Assembly (NCBI GenBank): GCA_937907435.1
Contig: CALCIA010000334.1
Coordinates: 1 to 10,510 of the forward strand
Reading direction: 5' to 3'
Length of the DNA stretch: 10,510 nt
Origin: an uncultured Actinomycetes bacterium
GTDB taxonomy: Bacteria > Actinomycetota > Thermoleophilia > Solirubrobacterales > 70-9
A program made the translations under genes and the position numbers. This document shows, in pieces, positions 4,779 to 10,510 of the stretch; the stretch's first letter is position 1, and each line of letters starts with the position of its first letter. Below the pieces are notes generated by a model. The model searched no databases. It had not been told where the DNA came from and saw only the letters and a program-made list of their open reading frames with translations.

Positions 4779-5186
4779 ATGTCGCTGGCAGAGCGAATAC
4801 GCAAGGCGCGCGAGAAGGCCGGGATGACGCTAGACCAACTCGCGCGCGCCGCGGGTGTATCGAAGACCTATGTCTGGGAGCTGGAGCAGGACACGGAAGG
4901 AGCGAAGAAGCCCTCGGCCGAATTGCTCCTGAAGATTGCCAACGCCCTGTCGATCACCCTGGCCGAGCTGATGGGCCTGCCCTCCGTCAAAGCCGACAAC
5001 CGAACCGTCGAAATCAGCGAGTCCCTCCGCGAATTCGTCGAGCGCATGCGGAGGCTCAAGATCGAACTGACCGAGACGGAGATCCGCGACCTGGCGACGA
5101 CCCGGTTCCGCGGGGGACAGCCGAAGTCCGCCGACGATTGGCATGATCTTTACCGGGTGCTAAAGCGCGCCGTCCCCAACGAATAG
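4779..5186 (+). CDS. XRE-family helix-turn-helix transcriptional regulator
   Basis: The ATG at 4779 is preceded by GGGGAG (4767-4772). The alternative GTG at 4734 would add a non-conserved leader and lies at the promoter. The 135-aa protein has a classic Cro/C1-type HTH at residues 3-62: LAERIRKAREKAGMTLDQLA, the turn AAGV, recognition helix SKTYVWELEQ (28-37), then PSAELLLKIANALSITLAELMGLP. The C-terminal part (about 70-135) is charged and helical, ending DDWHDLYRVLKRAVPNE, and may dimerise or contact the peptidase. The ImmA/IrrE gene follows at once, with AGGAGGG overlapping the XRE stop codon, so the two form an operon. Repressor plus ImmA/IrrE pairs control phage-like and defence genes through peptidase-driven loss of repression. 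Here the divergent promoters carry matching dyads, so auto- and cross-regulation is likely. Confidence 0.88.
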   Translation: MSLAERIRKAREKAGMTLDQLARAAGVSKTYVWELEQDTEGAKKPSAELLLKIANALSITLAELMGLPSVKADNRTVEISESLREFVERMRRLKIELTETEIRDLATTRFRGGQPKSADDWHDLYRVLKRAVPNE

Positions 5187-5191
5187 GAGGG
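5185..5191 (+). promoter_or_regulatory. Shine-Dalgarno that fixes a TTG start
   Basis: AGGAGGG overlaps the XRE stop codon and stands five bases before TTG 5196. No ATG or GTG in that frame has comparable support, so the peptidase most likely starts with TTG. Confidence 0.65.
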
Positions 5192-5195
5192 TCCC

Positions 5196-6200
5196 TTGGC
5201 ATTGCCGACGATTGCGCACCGGCATCCCGACGTCGTGGCTCTGCTCGGGGACACGGGCGAGGCCGACCCGCGGCTCGCGATCCGCCGCAAGGTCGAGGGC
5301 GTGATCGAGCAGCTCCGGCTCTTCGGCGAGCCCTCGCCCCCATTCGACATGCTGGTCCTGGTCAGCCTGCTGGGCATCCGACTTGGCGCAGGCCCTCCGC
5401 TCCACAGCGATGACGCGGAAATCGGGCCTGGCGAGGACGGGCAGTTGGAGCTCCGCCTGAACCAACAACGGCCCGAACAGCGACGCCGGTTCAGCATCGG
5501 CCACGAGATTGGACACACTTTCTTCCCCGGTTACGATCGATCGGTGAAGACGCGGCGGCCCAAGAAGCGAGACTGGTCCGACCCCGAGGATGTCGTCGAG
5601 CACCTGTGCGACTGCGCCGCATCGGAGTTCCTCTTCCCGCTCCCCTGGTTCGCGGACGAACTACGCAATCGCTCGCGCACGGCTGTCGAGCTGATCCGCC
5701 TCGCGGACGATTACAAGGCGTCTCGCGAGGCCATGCTTCGGCGCTACGCCGAAATCCACGAAGAGCCCGTCGCGGCGGTATTCCTCGAATGGAAACTGAA
5801 GCCGACGCAGGCGGATGCCTGGGTGGGTGTCGGGGCCGCCGAGATGCTGCTCGGCATCGATCCTCGGGAAGAGGTGGAAGGGCGCAAACGACTCCGGGTG
5901 GATTACGCGATCGTGAGCGAGGCGTTCGCCGCGCGGTTCTCGCCGCATATTCCCGTCGACAAATCGATCGACCCGGCGAGCGTCGCGTACGAGGCCGCGC
6001 GCAGCCGGGTTGGGCAGGACGCGGAGGAATGGCTCGACATCGGTGCCGTGCGAGGGAAATTCCTGGTCAACGCCGTGCCGATCCCCACACCCCCGGACGC
6101 TCGGGGGCCCTTGGGCGAGTCGATGGTTGCCGTCCTTCTCTGGCCTCGCGACAAACCCAGGTGTGCAAAACCTGCTTCAGGGCAAGAACGCTGGTTCTAG
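5196..6200 (+). CDS. ImmA/IrrE-type zinc metallopeptidase with long C-terminal domain
   Basis: This 334-aa protein belongs to the ImmA/IrrE (COG2856) peptidases, which cleave XRE-type repressors encoded beside them. The catalytic motif HEIGH is at residues 103-107 within RRRFSIGHEIGHTFFPGY. The helix EHLCDCAASEFLFP (135-148) aligns with the usual E-x-x-A-N-x-F-A-x-x-L-L-M-P segment, with E135 a plausible zinc ligand. The N-terminal part (GEPSPPFDMLVLVSLLGIRLG) is the family's usual leading region. Beyond about residue 190 there are 145 residues not explained by the core fold; they hold a Trp/Val-rich beginning (ADAWVGVG), a basic patch (EGRKRLRVDYAIV) and a strand-rich end (GKFLVNAVPIP, SMVAVLLWP). 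By analogy with IrrE, whose C-terminal domain is sensory, this may detect the trigger. The gene uses a TTG start with a strong Shine-Dalgarno. Confidence 0.88.
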   Translation: MALPTIAHRHPDVVALLGDTGEADPRLAIRRKVEGVIEQLRLFGEPSPPFDMLVLVSLLGIRLGAGPPLHSDDAEIGPGEDGQLELRLNQQRPEQRRRFSIGHEIGHTFFPGYDRSVKTRRPKKRDWSDPEDVVEHLCDCAASEFLFPLPWFADELRNRSRTAVELIRLADDYKASREAMLRRYAEIHEEPVAAVFLEWKLKPTQADAWVGVGAAEMLLGIDPREEVEGRKRLRVDYAIVSEAFAARFSPHIPVDKSIDPASVAYEAARSRVGQDAEEWLDIGAVRGKFLVNAVPIPTPPDARGPLGESMVAVLLWPRDKPRCAKPASGQERWF

Positions 6201-6252
6201 CCGGGTGCAGCGAAGGGTGTCGTCACGCCCCCGAATGGCGACATGTTAACGC

Positions 6253-6281
6253 TTTCCATCAACATAAAAGTCAACTATTGA
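6253..6281 (+). promoter_or_regulatory. Weak candidate promoter for the helicase gene
   Basis: TTTCCA (6253-6258), 17-base spacer, TATTGA (6276-6281), then 7 bases to the ATG at 6289, the same -10-to-ATG distance as the leaderless gene at 2375. No Shine-Dalgarno precedes 6289 (TGATCACCCC). The stretch 6242-6282 is AT-rich for this window. A TGGCGA half-site lies at 6236-6241, but this hexamer also occurs inside genes. Confidence 0.33.
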
Positions 6282-6288
6282 TCACCCC

Positions 6289-9200
6289 ATGACCAGGCTC
6301 GAAGACATCACTCGCGGCAGTTCGGTGCGGGGCATCCTACCTGAGGGCCTCGCCACGGTGCTCGACGTCAAGTGGCTGGGCATCGTCGCGATCGAGGTCA
6401 CATACAAGGACTCCGTCGGGAATCTGGGAAATGAGCTGATCTATCGCGAACGCGAGCCGAGCCTCGAAGTGGTCACCGAGGGTCGGCCGTGGAGCTTCGA
6501 CGGCGACGGCGCCCTCTTCCGTCTCGTGTCCGAGGCCCACCGCATCAAGCTCGCCCACCTGTTCGATCCGCTCCTCGCCGTCCACACTTCGCTGGTGGAT
6601 CCTTTGCCCCACCAGATCACGGCCGTCTACGACGAGATGCTCCAGAGGCAGCCGCTGCGTTTCTTGCTCGCCGATGATCCGGGGGCGGGCAAGACGATCA
6701 TGACCGGCCTGCTGATCAAGGAGCTGATGGCCCGAGGGGACCTGAAGCGTTGCCTGATCGTGAGCCCGGGGAGCCTCGTCGAGCAGTGGCAGGACGAGCT
6801 GGACAGCCGGTTCCACCTTCCGTTCGAGATCATGACCAACGACAAGCTCGAAGCAGCCCGGACCGGCAACTGGTTCCACGAGAACCCGCTCGTCATCTGT
6901 CGCCTCGACAAGCTGAGCCGCGACGAGGACGTCCAGGCCAAGCTCGAGCAGACCGATTGGGACCTGGTCGTCTGCGATGAGGCTCACAAGCTAAGCGCCA
7001 CGTACTTCGGCAACGAGGTCAAGTACACCAAGCGTTACCGGCTCGGCCAGCTCCTCGCCGGCCTGACCCGCCACTTCCTGCTGCTGACGGCGACGCCCCA
7101 CAACGGCAAGGAGGCCGACTTCCAGCTCTTCATGGCGCTTCTGGACGGCGACCGCTTCGAGGGCAAGTTCCGCGACGGCGTCCACCAGGTCGACACGTCC
7201 GACATGATGCGCCGGCTGGTCAAGGAGCAGCTCCTCAAGTTCGACGGGACGCCGCTGTTCCCCGAGCGCATCGCCTATACGGTGAGCTATGCCTTCTCGG
7301 ACGCCGAGGCGGACCTGTACCGTCGGGTCACCAGCTACGTCCGCGAGGAGTTCAACCGGGCCGAGGCACTGGAGAACGACGGCCGCAAGGGGACCGTCGG
7401 ATTCGCGTTGACCATCCTCCAGCGCCGCCTGGCGTCGTCGCCCGAGGCCATCTACCAGTCCCTCAAGCGTCGCCGCGAGCGACTGGAGAAGAGGCTCCGC
7501 GAGGAGCAGCTCCTGAAGCGGGGCGAGGACGTCCGGATCGACCTGGGCGCCGGCGTCCCCGCCCTGAACGCGGACGACATTGAGGACATCGAGGAGGCTC
7601 CGGACACCGAGGTCGAGGAGGCCGAGGGGCGCATCCTGGACCAGGCGACCGCCGCCCGGACGATCGCCGAGCTCCGCGCCGAAATCGACCTCCTGACCGA
7701 TCTGGAGAAGCTCGCCCTTAAGGTCCGCCAGACCGGCACGGACCGCAAGTGGGACGAGCTCTCGAAGCTGCTCCAGAACAATTCGGAGATGTTCGACGCG
7801 CACGGCCACCGGCGCAAGCTCGTGATCTTCACCGAGCACCGGGACACGCTCAATTACCTGGCCGAGCGCATCCGCGCCCTGATCGGCCGGCCCGAGGCCC
7901 TGGTCACGATCCACGGCGGGGTCGGGCGCGAGGATCGCCGCAAGGCCCAGGAGGCGTTCACGCACGACAAGGAGGTCGAGATCCTGGTGGCGACCGACGC
8001 GGCCGGCGAGGGCATCAACCTCCAGCGCGCCCACCTGATGGTCAACTACGACCTGCCCTGGAACCCCAATCGCCTGGAGCAGCGGTTCGGCCGCATCCAC
8101 CGCATCGGCCAGACCGAGGTCTGCCACCTCTGGAACCTCGTGGCCAAGGACTCCCGCGAGGGCGAGGTCTACCATCGCCTGCTCGAAAAGATCGACGAGG
8201 AGCGCAAGGCGCTCGGAGGCCAGGTCTTCGACGTGCTGGGACAGCTCACCTTCGAGGACCGGCCGCTCCGCGAGCTGCTTCTCGACGCAATCCGCTACGG
8301 CGATCGACCGGAGACCAAGGCCCGGCTCTTCCAGGTCGTGGATAAGGCCCTCGACCGCCAGCACCTGCTGGAACTGGTGGAAGGCCGGGCGCTGACCCAC
8401 GACGCGATGGACGTCACGAAAGTCCGGGCGATCCGCGAGGACATGGAGCGAGCCGAGGCGCGCCGGCTCCAGCCCCACTTCATCGCCGCCTTCTTCCTGG
8501 AGGCATTCCGCGGGCTCGGAGGTGCCGTCCACGAACGCGAGGGCAAGCGTTACGAGATCAAGCACGTCCCCTCGCTGATCCGAAACCGCGACCGGCAGAT
8601 CGGACGCGGGCAGCCCGTGCTCCAGAGGTACGAGCGCATCACCTTCGAGAAGGACCTGATCAGCCTGGCGGGAAAGCCGCTGGCCGCCTTCGTCTGCCCC
8701 GGCCACCCGCTGCTCGACTCGACGCTCGATCTCGTCATCGAGCGACACCGCGACCTGCTCAAGCGGGGCGCGATCCTGGTCGACGACGCCGACCCCGGGG
8801 AAGACCCGCGTGCGCTGCTGTATCTGGAGCACGCGATCCGGGACGCGCGCACGGATCGCGCCGGCAACCGTCGGACGGTCTCCAAGCGCCTTCAGTTCGT
8901 CGAGATCGAAGGCGGCGGTGCCGTCCGCGGCGGCGGGTATGCGCCGTACCTGGACTACCGGCCATTGACGGAGGCCGAGATCAACGCCCTGGCCTCGCAC
9001 ACCTTCCCCGACTGGGTCCGGTCCAACCTGGAGGCCCAGGCACTGGAATACGCGGCGATCCACCTCGTCCCCGACCACCTGGGCGAGGTCCGCCGACGGA
9101 AGGAAGAACTGATCGCCAAGACGCTCGCCGCCGTCAAGGACCGGCTCACCAAGGAGGTGAATTACTGGGACCACCGGGCCGCCCAGCTCAAGGATCAGGA

Positions 9201-9804
9201 GCTGGCCGGCCGGGTCAACGCCAGGCTCAATTCCGGGCTGGCACGCCAGCGCGCCGACGAGCTGGCCGCCCGCCTCCAGAAGCGGACCACCGAGCTGGAG
9301 CAGGAGCGCAAGCTCTCGGCGCTGCCGCCCGTCGTGCTCGGTGGGGCCCTGGTCATTCCGGCCGGGCTTCTGCTCCGACTGCGCGGACTGCCGGCGGGTG
9401 AGCCGCCGACCTTCGCCCTGGAGACGGAACGCAGCGAGCGGCTTTCCATGCAGGCGGTCATGGAAGTGGAGCGCCGACTCGGATACGAGCCGCTGGACGT
9501 GAGCGCCGAGAACCGGGGCTACGACATCGAGTCGCGCATTCCGGGTACGGGGAGGCTCCGCTTCATCGAGGCCAAAGGTCGAGTCCGGGGCGCGAAGACC
9601 GTCACGATCACCAAGAACGAGATCCTCACCGGGCTCAACAAGCCCGAGGATTTCATCCTGGCCATCGGCCTGATCGACGGCGACTCGGAGGCGGTCGAGC
9701 TGCGCTACGTGCGCCGGCCGTTCACGCGCGAGCCGGACTTCGGGGCCACGAGCGTCAACTACGAGATGGCCGCCTTGCTGGCCCAATCCGAGGAGCCGGC
9801 ATGA
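6289..9804 (+). CDS. SNF2-type helicase with C-terminal DUF3883 nuclease-like domain (DISARM DrmD-like)
   Basis: This 1171-aa protein is a superfamily 2 helicase/translocase. Motifs in order: Walker A DDPGAGKT (129-136), DEAH box (230-233), LLTATPH (265-271), the second RecA domain starting KLVIFTEHRDTLNYLAERI (from 510), motif V VATDAAGEGINL (567-578) and motif VI QRFGRIHRIGQ (598-608). A long charged insertion with coiled-coil character (LKRRRERLEKRLREEQLLKR) lies between the two domains near residue 395. Another coiled coil precedes the C-terminal domain (QRADELAARLQKRTTELEQERK). The end fits DUF3883: GYDIES with D1079, then FIEAKGR with E1094 and K1096, a PD-(D/E)xK-like D...ExK set. This architecture matches DrmD of class 1 DISARM and related stand-alone defence helicases; the exact system cannot be fixed without downstream genes. 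The stop overlaps the start of the nuclease gene (ATGA), implying coupled expression. Confidence 0.9.
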   Translation: MTRLEDITRGSSVRGILPEGLATVLDVKWLGIVAIEVTYKDSVGNLGNELIYREREPSLEVVTEGRPWSFDGDGALFRLVSEAHRIKLAHLFDPLLAVHTSLVDPLPHQITAVYDEMLQRQPLRFLLADDPGAGKTIMTGLLIKELMARGDLKRCLIVSPGSLVEQWQDELDSRFHLPFEIMTNDKLEAARTGNWFHENPLVICRLDKLSRDEDVQAKLEQTDWDLVVCDEAHKLSATYFGNEVKYTKRYRLGQLLAGLTRHFLLLTATPHNGKEADFQLFMALLDGDRFEGKFRDGVHQVDTSDMMRRLVKEQLLKFDGTPLFPERIAYTVSYAFSDAEADLYRRVTSYVREEFNRAEALENDGRKGTVGFALTILQRRLASSPEAIYQSLKRRRERLEKRLREEQLLKRGEDVRIDLGAGVPALNADDIEDIEEAPDTEVEEAEGRILDQATAARTIAELRAEIDLLTDLEKLALKVRQTGTDRKWDELSKLLQNNSEMFDAHGHRRKLVIFTEHRDTLNYLAERIRALIGRPEALVTIHGGVGREDRRKAQEAFTHDKEVEILVATDAAGEGINLQRAHLMVNYDLPWNPNRLEQRFGRIHRIGQTEVCHLWNLVAKDSREGEVYHRLLEKIDEERKALGGQVFDVLGQLTFEDRPLRELLLDAIRYGDRPETKARLFQVVDKALDRQHLLELVEGRALTHDAMDVTKVRAIREDMERAEARRLQPHFIAAFFLEAFRGLGGAVHEREGKRYEIKHVPSLIRNRDRQIGRGQPVLQRYERITFEKDLISLAGKPLAAFVCPGHPLLDSTLDLVIERHRDLLKRGAILVDDADPGEDPRALLYLEHAIRDARTDRAGNRRTVSKRLQFVEIEGGGAVRGGGYAPYLDYRPLTEAEINALASHTFPDWVRSNLEAQALEYAAIHLVPDHLGEVRRRKEELIAKTLAAVKDRLTKEVNYWDHRAAQLKDQELAGRVNARLNSGLARQRADELAARLQKRTTELEQERKLSALPPVVLGGALVIPAGLLLRLRGLPAGEPPTFALETERSERLSMQAVMEVERRLGYEPLDVSAENRGYDIESRIPGTGRLRFIEAKGRVRGAKTVTITKNEILTGLNKPEDFILAIGLIDGDSEAVELRYVRRPFTREPDFGATSVNYEMAALLAQSEEPA

Positions 9805-10510
9805 GCAAGATGCCCAGGAAGCCGTCCCCGAAAGCCGCCCCCATCAAGAAAGGCGGCGCGACATCGCCGTCGCAGGCCGAGTTCGACGAAGTTCTGGCCC
9901 TCATCGAGGCCGCACGGACCCAGGCGGTTGCCGCCGCCAACACGACGCTGATCGACCTCCACTGGCAACTCGGCGAGTACATCAGCCGGAAGATCGCCGC
10001 CGCGGGCTGGGGCCAGGGCACGGTCGGCGCCCTCGCCGATTACATTCAGCGGCGACATCCGGGGAGGTCCGGGTTCTCGGTTAGCAACCTCTGGCGGATG
10101 CGGCAGTTCTTCGAGAACTACCGCAACGCTCCAAAACTCGCACCACTGGTGCGAGAATTGTCCTGGACCCACAACCTGCTCATTATGAGCCGCAGCAAAC
10201 GCGAGGAGGAACGCGAGTTTTACCTGCGCGTCGCCGTCCGCGAGCGGTGGGGCAAGCGGGAGCTGGAGCGCCAACTCGCCGGGGCCTTGTTCGAACGCGT
10301 CGTCCTGTCGCCGACCAAGCTCTCTCTTCCGTTGCGGGAACACCATCCCGAGGCCGGCGAAGTCTTCAAGGACACGTATCTGGTCGAGTTCCTCGATCTC
10401 CCTCCCCTGCATACTGAGCCCGATCTGCAGCGGGCCCTCGTCGAGAAGCTCAAGCAGTTCCTGATCGAGCTGGGCCGCGATTTCTGCTTCATCGGCAGCC
10501 AGTATCCGGT
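9801..10510 (+). CDS. YhcG/DUF1016 family PDDEXK nuclease (3' partial)
   Basis: The ATG at 9801 overlaps the helicase stop, and the frame stays open to the window end (236 codons). After a Lys/Pro-rich N-terminus, residues 25-155 match the DUF1016 N-terminal helical domain: LIDLHWQLGEYISRKIAAAGWGQGTVGALADYIQRRHPGRSGFSVSNLWRMRQFFENY, then LSWTHNLLIMSRSKREEEREFYLRVAVRERWGKRELERQL. From about residue 190 the PDDEXK domain begins (FKDTYLVEFLDLP, then EKLKQFLIELGRDFCFIGSQYPV). The catalytic D and ExK residues normally lie just after this point, so they are outside the window. YhcG-family proteins are frequent beside restriction, DISARM-like and other defence genes. Coupling to the helicase suggests a functional pair. 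Confidence 0.9.
   Translation, partial: MSKMPRKPSPKAAPIKKGGATSPSQAEFDEVLALIEAARTQAVAAANTTLIDLHWQLGEYISRKIAAAGWGQGTVGALADYIQRRHPGRSGFSVSNLWRMRQFFENYRNAPKLAPLVRELSWTHNLLIMSRSKREEEREFYLRVAVRERWGKRELERQLAGALFERVVLSPTKLSLPLREHHPEAGEVFKDTYLVEFLDLPPLHTEPDLQRALVEKLKQFLIELGRDFCFIGSQYP

Noticed and set aside
6236..6241. TGGCGA half-site upstream of the helicase as a third operator
   Set aside because: It is a single half-site without a partner, and the same hexamer occurs inside genes (for example near 2469, 3541 and 5092), so it cannot be separated from chance.
5606..6292. 228-codon plus-strand frame overlapping the metallopeptidase
   Set aside because: Arg/Gly-rich shadow of the ImmA/IrrE frame with no motif.
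6991..9786. 931-codon open frame on the minus strand opposite the helicase
   Set aside because: It is antisense to a protein with complete helicase motifs. Its composition is the typical GC-rich shadow of a conserved coding frame, and no motif is recognisable.
9759..10412. 217-codon minus-strand frame opposite the nuclease gene
   Set aside because: Antisense to a clear DUF1016 protein; shadow composition.

Overview
This window is GC-rich DNA with bacterial codon use. It looks like accessory DNA, plausibly a plasmid, integrative element or genomic island of a planctomycete-like host; that host guess rests only on base composition and overall gene style and is an inference. No rRNA, tRNA, CRISPR array or transposase was seen.

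Region 1 (1-1915, + strand) has the look of a mobile element. It holds the 3' part of an ArdC-like antirestriction protein with a zincin (HExxH) peptidase domain, a small zinc-finger protein translationally coupled to it by an ATGA overlap, and, after a 320-base hairpin-rich gap, two small unknown proteins of 49 and 113 aa with good ribosome binding sites. Region 2 (1916-3183) opens with a 459-base non-coding stretch full of inverted repeats and one DnaA-box-like nonamer. Two small hydrophobic proteins of 70 and 104 aa follow. Each starts 7-8 bases after a TATCCT -10 box, so leaderless transcription is likely.

Region 3 (3184-4610, - strand) is a two-gene operon. The first gene encodes a small protein with a nine-glycine linker. 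The second is a roughly 352-codon reading frame cut at codon 142 by an in-frame TGA, so it is either a nonsense pseudogene or a readthrough/recoding case. The operon is divergent from region 4. The shared 168-base intergenic region carries back-to-back sigma70-like promoters and inverted repeats built on a TCGCC/GGCGA half-site, which are candidate operators for the adjacent XRE regulator.

Region 4 (4779-10510, + strand) looks like a defence module: an XRE-family repressor, an ImmA/IrrE-type metallopeptidase with a long uncharacterised C-terminal domain, a 1171-aa SNF2-type helicase ending in a DUF3883 nuclease-like domain (the DISARM DrmD type is the closest named class), and a YhcG/DUF1016 PDDEXK nuclease cut by the window end. 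A reasonable model is that the XRE protein silences the divergent operon and itself, that ImmA/IrrE relieves repression after a trigger, and that helicase plus nuclease act on foreign DNA. This model is inferred from gene order and motifs and nothing in the sequence proves it. Whether it is a full DISARM locus depends on genes beyond the right edge.
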